The notes below the pieces were generated by a model that was not told the DNA's origin, did not search any database, and worked only from the letters and a program-made list of their open reading frames with translations. This document shows, piece by piece, positions 9,437 to 18,285 of a stretch of 64,000 bases of DNA. Made by a program: the position numbers and the translations under genes. Source of the DNA: Methanobrevibacter sp. Its GTDB lineage: Archaea > Methanobacteriota > Methanobacteria > Methanobacteriales > Methanobacteriaceae. Location: NCBI GenBank assembly GCA_017473945.1, contig JAFUIW010000001.1, positions 1 through 64,000 of the forward strand. The letters run 5' to 3'. Within the stretch, counting starts at the first letter, position 1, and every line of letters starts with the position of its first letter.

Positions 9437-10267
9437 ATGAAGATGATTTTAGATGAACGTGGAAAGAAATATGTTTTAAAACCTGGTCAGGAATTTCAAA
9501 GCGATTTGGGAATTATCAAAGCGGACGTCCTGGACAGTGCAGAGGTTGGCGATGAAGTAAAAAGCCATCTTGACCACACATTTAAAATCATGAAACCTAA
9601 TATAAACGACTTCATTGACATAATGGACCGCAGATGCTCAATACTTCTTCAAAAGGATATAGGGCAGGTTTTGGCTCACACTGGTTTGGGTGCAGGCTCA
9701 CGTGTGGTTGATGCCGGAACAGGTGCGGGAGCTATAGCACTTAATTTTGGAAATGTCGTGGGGCCTGAAGGGCAGGTATTCACCTATGAGATACGTGAGG
9801 ATTTTGCCGAAGTCGCTCGAAAAAACATTGACAACTTTGGAATCACAAACATTGAAGTTAAAAACAAGAATATCAAGGAAGGAATCGATGAGGATAAGAT
9901 TGATTTAATCTTTTTGGATTTGCCGAAACCATTTGGGATATTTGAGGATGTTTTAGAGTCTTTAAATGTCGGGGGTTGGCTTTGTGTCTATGCGCCTTAC
10001 ATTGATCAGGCTGAAATCTCTTATCGCATAGCCAAAAAATTGGGCTTTTATGATATTGAAATTATCGAGCTTCTGGAACGTGGACTTGAAGTTCGCCAGC
10101 AAGGAGTCAGGCCAAAACACGTATGGTTGGCCATAGCGGATACTTGGTATTTGCAAGAAAATTATAGTTATTATTTAGTTGATTTTAGCTATAATTATTT
10201 TACTATTTTTCTTAAAAAGTTTAATTATTTTTCATATAATCTTCATTTAATTTGTAAAAGCAGATAG
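9437..10267 (+). CDS. trmI: tRNA (adenine-N1) methyltransferase, TrmI/Trm61 type, frameshifted C-terminus
   Basis: A SAM-dependent Rossmann methyltransferase: VVDAGTGAGAIALNFG is motif I and DLIFLDLPKPFGIFEDV holds the catalytic region. The archaeal enzyme methylates A57/A58 in tRNA. Near the end the frame reads KHVWLAIADTWYLQENYSYY, then an AT-rich tail with no family character. One frame over from about 10127, the DNA reads GHSGYLVFARKL and stops at 10167, which is the expected family ending. A one-base loss in the G-run at 10129-10130 (GG for GGG) would explain this. As sequenced the protein carries about 35 foreign residues. Confidence 0.88.
   Translation: MKMILDERGKKYVLKPGQEFQSDLGIIKADVLDSAEVGDEVKSHLDHTFKIMKPNINDFIDIMDRRCSILLQKDIGQVLAHTGLGAGSRVVDAGTGAGAIALNFGNVVGPEGQVFTYEIREDFAEVARKNIDNFGITNIEVKNKNIKEGIDEDKIDLIFLDLPKPFGIFEDVLESLNVGGWLCVYAPYIDQAEISYRIAKKLGFYDIEIIELLERGLEVRQQGVRPKHVWLAIADTWYLQENYSYYLVDFSYNYFTIFLKKFNYFSYNLHLICKSR
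10160..10202 (+). terminator. Possible hairpin after the tRNA methyltransferase
   Basis: AATTATAG at 10160-10167 pairs with CTATAATT at 10189-10196, followed by a T-rich stretch. The arms begin at the expected stop of the frame-corrected methyltransferase, which fits a 3' end signal. The loop is long, so stability is uncertain. Confidence 0.35.
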
Positions 10268-10353
10268 TTCAATAAGTTTTTAATTCAATATGTAGATTAG
10301 AGAATAATTTTTTAAGAAATGTCTAAAAAAGAAAGAAATTTGGAATAGAAAAT

Positions 10354-13209
10354 CTATTCCATAAATATAGCTGGTTTGTAAGGCATTGCATTTCTGGCCT
10401 TGTTTTGTGGGTCGTAAGAGTCATCGGTATGAATGATTACTTCGTTTCCGCATTCTTCCTTGATGTAGTCTAAAGCATCAGTTAAAATTGCTTCTTCATC
10501 GAGTTTACCTATGTATCTTGTTTTTGTAATTTCCTTACCGATTTTTTTAGCTACCATTGCAATTTCCTTTTTATCATCATAGATTTTAGCTCCGATAGCT
10601 CTTCCCATGATCTGACCGATATCCGGTTTTCCAACTTCATCAGCTATTTTGTATAAGTCCCATTTCCAGTCAGGAGCAAGATAAATGTGTACCTTTTCAA
10701 TTTCATCTCCAACCATCTGTTTGATGTGTGCAATATCTTTTATGATATTTTCAACTAAATCCTCTGATTTTTCAATTTCAGGACTTACTTTTGTCTCATC
10801 AGCTAGAGGCCATGCTGCTTCACTGACAAATCCTTCTCCACCATATGTGCTCCATAACTCCTCTGAAGTGTGAGGGGTGAATGGTGCCAAGAGTCTAATC
10901 CATGCTTCTAGAACTGTTGATAAGACATATACGATTGCAGGGTCTTGTGAGTCAAGTAAATGTTTGACTCTGTATAGGTAATGATCAACATCCTTTTTAA
11001 GCAAGAACAATGAATCTTGCAGTGCTTGTCTTGTCTGGAAGACTTCTAAAGCTTCAGTTGATTTTTTAATGTGTTCATTAAGCTGGCTGATCATCCATAA
11101 ATCAATGGTTCTTGTAAGTTCAACTTCTTCAATATTGCTTAAATCTAATGCAGAGCCTTTAATTTCTTCAACTTTGGCTGCAAATTCTCTGAACCATTCA
11201 AGTCTTCTTTTAGTTCCGAGAACCTCTTTTTCTCTCCAGTCGAAATCCTGCCATGGTTCGGCAGATGCCATTAAAAAGAGCCTTACAACATCTGCGGTGT
11301 AGTCACTGATAGCATCTTTAAGAAGAATTACATTTCCTTTTGATGAGGACATCTTATTTCCTTCCAAAAGGCCCATACCGAATACTACTGTTCCTCTTGG
11401 CCATTTTTCTTCAGGATAAATCGCGCTGTGTGTAAACATTAAAAAGCTTAAGTGATTTCCAACTAAATCTTTTGCGGATAATCTCCAGTCAAGCGGGTAC
11501 CAGTAGTTGAATTCATTTTGGATTTCAGCCACTTTGTCTGCAGGAACACTGATGTCTCCGGAATCTTTGTCAAGTAGGACTTTATCAAAGAATGCTGGTG
11601 TTAAATCCTCAGGGTCCATGTCTCTTAGGTATTTGGCGATTGTGTAGTAGGACATGTAGATTGTTGAGTCAGTCAATGGCTCGATTAACCATTGGTTGTC
11701 CCAAGGCATTCTTGTTCCAAGCCCGACTTTTCTGGAACATGCCCAATCGTCCAGCCAGTTGATGTAATACTCAAAATTACTTTTAAGCTCTTTTGGAATG
11801 ACTGTTTCGCCTTCAAGAACTTTTAAGGTTTTTTCAGTCCACTCTTCATTGCCGTATTTCATGAACCATTGGTCGTCCATGATTTTCACAACACAGTTGT
11901 TGCCGCATCTGCAGACTACTGGCCTTTCAGCAAAGTCATACATGATTGTAGCCATGTTGTCTGCAATCAATTTTTCTTTCAGCTCTTCACGGGCAAAGCG
12001 AACTTTCATTCCTCCAAAATCAGGAATGGAGTCTATGATTTTACCTTTACTGTGTTGTTGTTTGTACAGTTCATTGGTAGCTTCATGCAGCTTTTCATCG
12101 TTCTGGTCTGTAATTCCGAGTCTTTCGATGATGTCTGCAGCCGGAATTTCTCCGTATCCCTTAAGAGTACATACTGGAATCGGTTCTACCTTGTCTACAA
12201 TTCCTTCCAAATTGTATTTAGCTATCAATTCATCGTTGTTTTTCAAGTCTTGAAGTGCAATGTAGTCTGCAGGTGCATCGGCAGGTTCTGAAAATACGAC
12301 TCCGCTTCCGTAGGATGCGCTTACAAAGCTTGCTGGGAAAATCGGCAATTCATCGCCGGTGAATGGGTTTGTTGCCATTTTTCCAATCAAGTCATTAGGG
12401 TCAATTTCTTCAATAATGTCCAAATCCTTGATTTGATTGGATAAGTTGTAGTGAGCTTCTTTTGTAATTACCCAGTTTTCTCCTTCAGCGTTAACGAGCA
12501 CATATTCAACATCAGGGTTCAGCCAGATATTTGTTGCTCCAACAATTGTTTCAGGTCTGAGTGTAGCGGTTACCAAAACTTTGTCATCAATTTTGAATTT
12601 TAAAAGTGTAAGTTCATTGACTCCCACTCCTTCACCTTCAAGTAAATCGTGGTCACCGACAGGGTTGTCACAGTTCGGACAGTATTTTACAGGATGCTCT
12701 CCTTTTTGAACTAATCCTTTTTCATATAATGTGGTAATTTGCCATTCTATGAACTTTTTATAGGTTGGATCGATTGTTCTGAATTCCCTTCTCCAGTCGA
12801 TTGAATAACCCATCTCTTCCATCACTTCATGGTATTCGGTTGAGAAGTATTTTACGATGAATTCAGGGTCTTCCAATTGTGGTAATGTTTCTTTTGGAAC
12901 GCCATGAACTCTTTCATATAAATCAAGTGTCCAAGGGTCTTTTCTTTTAATCCTATCTGCAATTCCAATGACGGGTGCACCGGTTACGTGCCATGCCATT
13001 GGGAACAATACGTTGTATCCTTCCATTCTTTTAAATCTTGCGTAAACGTCAGGCACAGTGTATGTACGGCCGTGACCGATGTGCATAGCACCACTAGGAT
13101 ATGGAAATGCCACTGTAAGGAATAATTTTTCTCGCTCATCCGGGTTAGATTCAAATAATTTTGCATCTGCCCATTTTTTCTGCCATTTCTTTTCGATATT
13201 TTCGCTCAC
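10354..13209 (-). CDS. leuS: Leucyl-tRNA synthetase
   Basis: A 951-residue class I synthetase of archaeal length. The HIGH motif appears in [20 protein letters not shown] near residue 42, a zinc-type cluster [15 protein letters not shown] follows, the editing domain has [17 protein letters not shown], and KMSSSKGN marks the second catalytic loop near residue 620. The start is a GTG at 13209 after GGTGA with normal spacing. It lies 11 bp downstream of nadE on the same strand, so the two are probably co-transcribed. Confidence 0.97.
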   Translation of the reverse strand: MSENIEKKWQKKWADAKLFESNPDEREKLFLTVAFPYPSGAMHIGHGRTYTVPDVYARFKRMEGYNVLFPMAWHVTGAPVIGIADRIKRKDPWTLDLYERVHGVPKETLPQLEDPEFIVKYFSTEYHEVMEEMGYSIDWRREFRTIDPTYKKFIEWQITTLYEKGLVQKGEHPVKYCPNCDNPVGDHDLLEGEGVGVNELTLLKFKIDDKVLVTATLRPETIVGATNIWLNPDVEYVLVNAEGENWVITKEAHYNLSNQIKDLDIIEEIDPNDLIGKMATNPFTGDELPIFPASFVSASYGSGVVFSEPADAPADYIALQDLKNNDELIAKYNLEGIVDKVEPIPVCTLKGYGEIPAADIIERLGITDQNDEKLHEATNELYKQQHSKGKIIDSIPDFGGMKVRFAREELKEKLIADNMATIMYDFAERPVVCRCGNNCVVKIMDDQWFMKYGNEEWTEKTLKVLEGETVIPKELKSNFEYYINWLDDWACSRKVGLGTRMPWDNQWLIEPLTDSTIYMSYYTIAKYLRDMDPEDLTPAFFDKVLLDKDSGDISVPADKVAEIQNEFNYWYPLDWRLSAKDLVGNHLSFLMFTHSAIYPEEKWPRGTVVFGMGLLEGNKMSSSKGNVILLKDAISDYTADVVRLFLMASAEPWQDFDWREKEVLGTKRRLEWFREFAAKVEEIKGSALDLSNIEEVELTRTIDLWMISQLNEHIKKSTEALEVFQTRQALQDSLFLLKKDVDHYLYRVKHLLDSQDPAIVYVLSTVLEAWIRLLAPFTPHTSEELWSTYGGEGFVSEAAWPLADETKVSPEIEKSEDLVENIIKDIAHIKQMVGDEIEKVHIYLAPDWKWDLYKIADEVGKPDIGQIMGRAIGAKIYDDKKEIAMVAKKIGKEITKTRYIGKLDEEAILTDALDYIKEECGNEVIIHTDDSYDPQNKARNAMPYKPAIFME

Positions 13210-13220
13210 TAAATCACCAT

Positions 13221-14009
13221 TTATAATATTGTTTTTTTAGGGCTTTCAGGAACTTTGCTCTTGTGTTCGCTCCTGATAATTTTTGTAATAATCATATCAA
13301 TGTCATCTACTGAAACATCTAATGCATCAGCTATTTCAGTATTTTTCAAGTCTTTTTCTGCGTATAAATAAAGAATTTGATCAAGCAAATCGTAGCCCAT
13401 TCCAATTTCATCCTCATCGGTCTGACCGTTCCATAAGCCCGCACGTGGAGGCTTTTCAAGGATTGCTTTTGAAATGCCTAAATATTCACTTAATTTGAAA
13501 ACTTCAATCTTGTACAAATCTCCAATCGGTTCCATGTCACATGCACCATCTCCATGCTTTGTAAAGTAACCAATCAGAATTTCGCTTTTGTTACCGGTTC
13601 CGCTGACCAGGTAATTTTTCTGATTTGCATAATAATAAATGATTGACATTCTGATTCTAGCTTTTAGGTTACCGATAGCTAACGCATTTTCATCCAGTTG
13701 GCTCATTTTTAAAAATTCATTTAAAATGCCGTCAATAGCTATTTTTTTATATTCAATTCCTAAATTTTGAGCTATTTTAATGCCATGTTCTGTATCTTCA
13801 GCTGGTGTTGTAGCGGATGGCAAAACAAGTCCGAATACATTCTCTTTTCCAATGGCTTCGCAGGCCAGGTATGCTGAGAGTGTGGAATCAATTCCCCCAC
13901 TCAAACCTACAACAATTCCACCGGTTTTTGACTCGCTAACTTTGGTTTTGATGAATTCAACTAGATTTATTTTTGTTTTTTCTAGGTCTATATCTGGAAT
14001 TACGCTAAT
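13221..14009 (-). CDS. nadE: NAD synthetase, ammonia-type, with a probable ATT start
   Basis: The enzyme amidates deamido-NAD in the last step of NAD synthesis. The PP-loop is [20 protein letters not shown]; later blocks are [36 protein letters not shown] and [19 protein letters not shown]. The only ATG/GTG/TTG-type start is a TTG inside the PP-loop at 13904, which would delete the nucleotide loop. The frame is open and family-like further upstream ([19 protein letters not shown]) to a stop at 14022-14024, with GGTGA five bases before an ATT at 14007-14009. I therefore place the start at this ATT. A mutated ATG is the alternative. Confidence 0.9.
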   Translation of the reverse strand: MSVIPDIDLEKTKINLVEFIKTKVSESKTGGIVVGLSGGIDSTLSAYLACEAIGKENVFGLVLPSATTPAEDTEHGIKIAQNLGIEYKKIAIDGILNEFLKMSQLDENALAIGNLKARIRMSIIYYYANQKNYLVSGTGNKSEILIGYFTKHGDGACDMEPIGDLYKIEVFKLSEYLGISKAILEKPPRAGLWNGQTDEDEIGMGYDLLDQILYLYAEKDLKNTEIADALDVSVDDIDMIITKIIRSEHKSKVPESPKKTIL

Positions 14010-14074
14010 GCTTTCACCAACTTAAATCATTTATACATAAAATAATATGTACCTATTAATTAATAAATTATATT

Positions 14075-14470
14075 ATGTCAGACGTGGAACTTATTTGCGA
14101 AAAATCATTTTCAGATATTGACAGTGAAATTATTGATAGGTTCATGGAATTTCAACAGGCTTTAATTGATAAGGACGAGGCTAAGTTAAATGAGATTCTA
14201 ACTGAAAAATATGAGCTTATCCACATGTCAGGTAAAAAACAGACCAAGCAGGAGTTTATTGGTGAAATTATGGACGGAACTCTTAACTATTATAAATCTG
14301 AAATTCTAGATCCGACAATCCTGTGGGATGATGATGAAAGACCAACCTTGGTTGCTGATGTTACTTTAACTGCCAAGGTTTATGGCATCAACGGTAAATG
14401 GACATTGTATACAACTGTTGATTTTGAAAAGATTGATGGTGTATGGTATTTTTCAAAATGGGATAATTAA
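14075..14470 (+). CDS. NTF2/SnoaL-like (DUF4440-type) protein
   Basis: A 131-residue protein divergent from nadE. The pattern of an N-terminal helix (IIDRFMEFQQALIDKDEAKL), ELIHMSGKKQTKQEFIGEI, then strands ending in KWTLYTTVDFEKIDGVWYFSKW matches the cone-shaped NTF2-like fold used by DUF4440 and SnoaL-like proteins. No catalytic residues can be assigned. It appears to be a single-gene unit; function unknown. Confidence 0.7.
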   Translation: MSDVELICEKSFSDIDSEIIDRFMEFQQALIDKDEAKLNEILTEKYELIHMSGKKQTKQEFIGEIMDGTLNYYKSEILDPTILWDDDERPTLVADVTLTAKVYGINGKWTLYTTVDFEKIDGVWYFSKWDN

Positions 14471-14584
14471 TTTTCATGTTCTCATTTTTAAAAAAGTATT
14501 TATTCTGAAAAATAAAGTGTATTGGAAATTGATTTTTGCAATAATGCTAAAAAAGTAAATTTATAGGCCATAAGAAATTAAAAT

Positions 14585-14665
14585 TACATTTTAGTAACTA
14601 AGAGTATGTTATGGAAAATCATAAGGTTACCTTTTTCAGATAATTTATAAAATACTGTCATCGTA
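14585..14665. repeat. Diverged repeat, copy A
   Basis: The 275-bp gap 14471-14744 has no clear gene. It contains ACATTTTAGTAACTAAGAGTA and, about 35 bp on, ATAATTTATAAAATACT; the same two blocks in the same order recur at 16441-16517 (copy B). Between them is CATAAGGTTACC, which also recurs at 16578. On the minus strand both copies can be read into a VFYKLS peptide, so they may be remnants of related short genes. Confidence 0.5.
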
Positions 14666-14744
14666 TGTAATATAAATTTGTTTTTTGCTGTAAGTGAAGA
14701 TATAAAATCAGTAGTTATCTGTAAGATTAACTACTTTTAAGAAA

Positions 14745-15125
14745 TTATATGAATCTTTCTGCTTCTTTAATAAATTCTTCAGCTTGTTTGATTCTTTTTC
14801 TAGCAATCCTTTCATCAATTTCATCGATGGCATCGTAATCTGCTGTTTCACGTTGTGCTTGAGTGGATGCTAAATATTTATATTTTTCATAGGGAAATTC
14901 ATCTTCCTTAACATAATGTGTGTTAAATAAATGAATTAAACCTGCATGAGTTTTTGGAGGTTTAATACCTTTTTTAAGAATTAAAGCCTTAGCAACTAAA
15001 AACATGGAATAATAAGATAAGCTAACGGCATCTGAATAATCCTCCATAGAATAAGCTGTTTTTGCAAGAGTTAATTTTTTGTTTGATTTATCAAAAAATG
15101 CGTGAGTTTCATCCAATTTCAACAC
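14745..15125 (-). CDS. HEPN-domain protein of a MNT-HEPN pair
   Basis: About 123-126 residues, helical, with the HEPN core YSDAVSLSYYSMFLVAKALILK and a second helix pair ending in IKQAEEFIKEAERF. HEPN partners of minimal nucleotidyltransferases often act as RNase toxins through an Rx4-6H motif. That motif is not seen here: the equivalent region reads QRETADYD, as in HEPN groups of unclear activity. The start is GTG at 15125 or a TTG at 15116 placed six bases after GGTG; both overlap the upstream gene. The overlap supports co-translation. Confidence 0.8.
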   Translation of the reverse strand: MLKLDETHAFFDKSNKKLTLAKTAYSMEDYSDAVSLSYYSMFLVAKALILKKGIKPPKTHAGLIHLFNTHYVKEDEFPYEKYKYLASTQAQRETADYDAIDEIDERIARKRIKQAEEFIKEAERFI

Positions 15126-15411
15126 CTTCAGAAAGTATGTTACTTAAAAAAGAAAAATGTCGGGTATTATTGAATCTGTCTTCAGACATGATGTGGGCGG
15201 AAATTAATTCACTTTTATCATGCATAATCCAGGCAACTTCATCATCGATTTGATCTTCGATTTTTTCAGGAAAATTAGATACTATCAAAATATCAATATC
15301 TGACTCCTCACCATCATCACATCTTGCAACAGATCCGAACAAAATGATTTTAAGGATATATTTTGAATTTATTGTTTTTGCAAACTCCTGAGCAATTTCT
15401 AATCTATTCAT
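15109..15411 (-). CDS. Minimal nucleotidyltransferase (MNT)
   Basis: A 100-residue protein from an ATG at 15411, which follows GGTGA with good spacing; an upstream TTG at 15423 is less likely. The motif GSVARCDDGEESDIDIL is the GSx10DxD signature of MNT antitoxin-type enzymes. In studied MntA-HepT pairs this enzyme AMPylates the HEPN toxin. It overlaps the HEPN gene, forming a two-gene unit in an accessory patch. Confidence 0.85.
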   Translation of the reverse strand: MNRLEIAQEFAKTINSKYILKIILFGSVARCDDGEESDIDILIVSNFPEKIEDQIDDEVAWIMHDKSELISAHIMSEDRFNNTRHFSFLSNILSEGVEIG

Positions 15412-15573
15412 GATATTCACCAAAGATTATTTTTGCATATAATTATTTTCAATTTCATTAATAATAAATATTTTTGAAGTACGACTTTATGAAAAAACAC
15501 AATGGGATATTTACTTCAAATTTAATTAAAAAATGGCTAATTTTAACAATATGTAAATAATATATTACATAAT

Positions 15574-16331
15574 ATGGATAAAAGTTTAATTGAAATCATG
15601 AAGACAAAATGGATGTATTTGAATGAGGAGGAACTTAAATATTATTCATTGGGCATTTTTATAGAATGCATCTGTTTGAGTGTCATTATTTCATTAATAT
15701 CAAAATTATTATTCCAATCTGATTTCATGCTGTCTATGACTGGTTTTACTATTGTCAGTATCATGTTCACTGTTTTAATATATAAACGTGACTTTTTTGA
15801 TGAAAAATTTCAATTATTTTCATCTGATTTAATGAAAGGTACTAATCAGGGATTAATTTTATTTTTATTTGTATCCTCATTTATAGTATCATGGGGGTTT
15901 TTTTCTGTGCGGCTTTAAAATATGGATTATATAATGCCATTGCATTTGCTTTAGCAGTGTGTTTTCCAGGAATATTCATGTTTTTAAGAAGAAATGTATA
16001 TTCTAATGAAAACAACAGTTCGATGTATGGTGGAGGTAATATTGGATATCATCCTATTTTTCATTGGTTTTTAGGCATTACTGTGGGTTCAGGATCTTTA
16101 GGTGCCTCTTTAACTAATTTTTTAAAAGATATATTTGTTAAGGGTTCATTTTTGAATATGGATTTAATTTTAGTTGTATTATCGTTACTTTTAGAATGTT
16201 TTGTTCTCTCCCCTGATGTTGCAAATAAAATATTGCCATTTGAATTAAAAAGAATTGAAGGTATGAAAAAATTTAGTTTAATTTCATTAGGTTTAATGAT
16301 TATATTGCTATTTTTTAATGTGATAATTTAA
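15574..16331 (+). pseudogene. Multi-pass membrane protein split by a frameshift
   Basis: Two overlapping ORFs (15574-15918 and 15891-16331) look like one gene. The first has hydrophobic helices around LGIFIECICLSVIISLI and FMLSMTGFTIVSIMFTVLIY and ends SFIVSWGFFSVRL; the second continues with CAALKYGLYNAIAFALAVCF and has three more hydrophobic segments. The overlap is at a G5T7 run (15893-15904), where one indel would fuse them through SWGFFCAALKYG. About six membrane helices in total. No family is recognised; it may be a host membrane protein near the MNT-HEPN pair. Confidence 0.6.
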
Positions 16332-16440
16332 TCAAAGTTTTTTTTGTGATTATAAATTTCGGCACTAAACCTCTACTTGTAATGTTGGTAGTGTTAATTT
16401 TGAGAATAAGTAAATATATATACTATAAAAAATTAAAACT

Positions 16441-16517
16441 ACATTTAGTAACTAAAAGTAAGAAATCGGATTTTCGATTACTTACCACTTTTCCGTGGAC
16501 AATTTATAAAATACTAT
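16441..16517. repeat. Diverged repeat, copy B
   Basis: Contains ACATTTAGTAACTAAAAGTA and, 40 bp later, ACAATTTATAAAATACT, the blocks shared with copy A at 14585-14665. It overlaps the 3' end of a 32-codon minus-strand ORF. The rest of the 16332-16865 gap holds two tiny minus-strand ORFs and a direct-repeat operator candidate. Confidence 0.5.
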
Positions 16518-16580
16518 ATCTTCACCATCAATAATAAAATTAACTTTTGTTCGTATATCATCAAACGAACTGAATTTCAT
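16482..16580 (-). CDS. Possible 32-residue small protein
   Basis: Reads MKFSSFDDIRTKVNFIIDGE then DIVFYKLSTEKW and stops. It starts just after AGGTAACCTT, 22 bases downstream of the 51-codon ORF on the same strand, and its end overlaps repeat copy B. A VFYKLSEK reading is also present in copy A, hinting at a small family. Length and lack of matches make this tentative. Confidence 0.3.
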   Translation of the reverse strand: MKFSSFDDIRTKVNFIIDGEDIVFYKLSTEKW

Positions 16581-16601
16581 AAGGTTACCTAAAAAAATTA
16601 A

Positions 16602-16757
16602 TCAAAATTTTTCAAAGGTAATTTTCTTTTCAGACATGTCCACCGAAAATTTATCACCAAGTTTGAAAACATTTTTTCCACTTGTAAATTCTATTTCAAA
16701 ATCTTCAGGTACTTTTTCAATTTTTTCTTTTAAAACTTTAATTTCTAATATTGCCAT
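16602..16757 (-). CDS. Possible 51-residue small protein
   Basis: Starts MAILEIKVLKEKIEKVPEDF, continues with EIEFTSGKNVFKLGDKFSV and ends DMSEKKITFEKF. The alternating charged/hydrophobic strands with a central GDKF turn look like a small beta-rich protein of the size of an antitoxin. It is the first of two tiny minus-strand ORFs next to the phage portal block. No family recognised. Confidence 0.4.
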   Translation of the reverse strand: MAILEIKVLKEKIEKVPEDFEIEFTSGKNVFKLGDKFSVDMSEKKITFEKF

Positions 16758-16796
16758 GATTACTAATGTGGTATTAATTAGTACTTAAATCATTTT

Positions 16797-16834
16797 CCAA
16801 ACTTATTCCAAACCTCTCCCAAACTTATTCCAAA
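16797..16834 (+). promoter_or_regulatory. 16-bp direct repeats upstream of the portal gene promoter
   Basis: CCAAACTTATTCCAAA occurs exactly at 16797-16812 and 16819-16834, offset by 22 bp (about two helical turns), some 30 bp before the TATA-like box at 16866. This spacing fits two regulator molecules on one face of the helix. The regulator is unknown. Confidence 0.5.
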
Positions 16835-16865
16835 TAAAAAGTTATAGAAAAAATTTATTATTTAA

Positions 16866-16900
16866 TTTATATAAATAATATAATAAATAATATAATAAAT
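16866..16900 (+). promoter_or_regulatory. Phage-type AT-rich promoter block, portal unit
   Basis: TTTATATAAATAATATAATA continues into AATAATATAATAAAT. It is one of about eight similar blocks found in front of phage units in this window (see also 18228, 36251, 38244, 53391, 56616, 57558, 57901). TTTATATAA fits an archaeal TATA box and the ATG lies about 50 bp downstream. Confidence 0.55.
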
Positions 16901-16920
16901 CATATTTGGAAATGATAATT

Positions 16921-18222
16921 ATGGGAATTACATCTTTCATTAAAACTAGATTATTGAATAATCGTGTTGAGCAGTATAACACTAAACGCAGCTATTGGGG
17001 TGAAGATGAAAGACAACCTAGAACTGACGGAATAAATACAGGTCTTGATCTTGTTGATGCACTACCACCGGTAATCAATAAGACAATTGCTAATGCTCGT
17101 TATGCTGTTAAGCTTGATGGTTATACTGCAGGTGTTTTGAAAAACAGAATTGATAAAGCTAATGTTAATATTGTTCTTGTGGATAAGGAAAATAAATTAT
17201 CTCAAGAACAGAAACTAACTTTAATCTTATGGGCAAGAAAGATTGACATATCTCAGGTTGCTAAAAACATCCTTCAGGGAGGAATGGTTGACGGAGAAGG
17301 ATTAATCAAACCAGTACAACGCTGGGATAAAAGTATTGGCAAATATATTAAACCAATCTTTTTAGAAATAGGTGCTCACGGTTACGGCCTTAAAAAAGAA
17401 TTCAACGATGACAATGAAGTTCAACTATACTTACATGAGATGCCAAAAGATATTGTAAACGGATCTCCTGAAGAGTTCAACAATTATGTTAGTGTGGAAG
17501 AAGGAACCTTAACGGTAAAGTACGAACCGGATGAGGTCATTAACTTCATGTACAATGAAATCTACTGTGAAGCTCAAAGCATTATCTTGAATTGTCTTGA
17601 TGATATATACCACAAGTGCAATCTTGAAAGAAATCAGGTAGAGAGAATTAATAAAGATAATATCATTGAAGTAAAACCATCACTTGACTCTAACGGCCAG
17701 CCTATTGTTACTGAACTTTCATCTACTGCAAAAGAAAATCTTTATGCAGATTACGGAACCACTGCAAACTCAAACGTAGCTATTGTACCTCCAGGAATTG
17801 AAAGTAAAATACTTGGGGGTAACAACTACCAGTCAGACTATACTCGGCAGACTGAAATCTTTAGGAATAATATTTTAAGAACTTTTGTTACTCCTCAGTC
17901 CCAGGCAGGTAATGAGAAATCAAACCAAAACGTTGCTGAATACATTAACGATTCAGCCATTACCGGTTTTATTGTTAATGTAGCCAATGACCAGAAATGG
18001 GTGTTAAAGTATTGCAATCAATTATTGAATATGCAGTTGGAGTTAATGGGCATTAGTGAAACATTAGACGTTTACTTCAGCTATTCAAGAGATGATGTTT
18101 TAAGATACATCATGGAATTGTCTGCTGAAGGTGATGAAATCTATAAGAACTATCTCAGTAACTTTGAAGAGGAACAGCCTGTCGGTGAAAGAATCATCTC
18201 TGATAGTGGTGTTGAAATATAA
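16921..18222 (+). CDS. Phage portal protein (probable)
   Basis: About 433 residues from ATG 16921, five bases after GGAAATGA; in-frame ATG 16912 and TTG 16906 are alternatives. The layout is portal-like: an N-terminal helical part (ITSFIKTRLLNNRVEQYN), a central wing region with NILQGGMVDGEGLIKPV, and a C-terminal crown region with RQTEIFRNNILRTFVTPQSQ and a helical tail. Portals form the dodecameric DNA gate at one capsid vertex. The next gene looks like a scaffold/protease, which supports the call. The terminase expected beside it is instead at 59-60 kb. Confidence 0.65.
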   Translation: MGITSFIKTRLLNNRVEQYNTKRSYWGEDERQPRTDGINTGLDLVDALPPVINKTIANARYAVKLDGYTAGVLKNRIDKANVNIVLVDKENKLSQEQKLTLILWARKIDISQVAKNILQGGMVDGEGLIKPVQRWDKSIGKYIKPIFLEIGAHGYGLKKEFNDDNEVQLYLHEMPKDIVNGSPEEFNNYVSVEEGTLTVKYEPDEVINFMYNEIYCEAQSIILNCLDDIYHKCNLERNQVERINKDNIIEVKPSLDSNGQPIVTELSSTAKENLYADYGTTANSNVAIVPPGIESKILGGNNYQSDYTRQTEIFRNNILRTFVTPQSQAGNEKSNQNVAEYINDSAITGFIVNVANDQKWVLKYCNQLLNMQLELMGISETLDVYFSYSRDDVLRYIMELSAEGDEIYKNYLSNFEEEQPVGERIISDSGVEI

Positions 18223-18227
18223 TAAAT

Positions 18228-18275
18228 ATTTATATAAAATAAGTAATAAAATATATAATAATTAATATAATAAAA
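18228..18275 (+). promoter_or_regulatory. Phage-type AT-rich promoter block, scaffold unit
   Basis: ATTTATATAAAATAAGTAAT is followed by AAAATATATAATAATTAATA and TAATAAAA. The same order of TTTATATAA, AAGTAATAAA and TATATAATAA is seen at 53391 before the decoration gene. A separate promoter here means portal and scaffold need not be a single transcript. Confidence 0.55.
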
Positions 18276-18285
18276 AGTGATAATG

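Noticed and set aside
13221-13904. nadE beginning at the TTG in the PP-loop
   Set aside because: It would remove the conserved GGIVVGL strand; the frame upstream is clearly coding.
16346-16534. 62-codon plus-strand ORF
   Set aside because: It runs over repeat copy B and a more plausible minus-strand small ORF, and shows no protein character.
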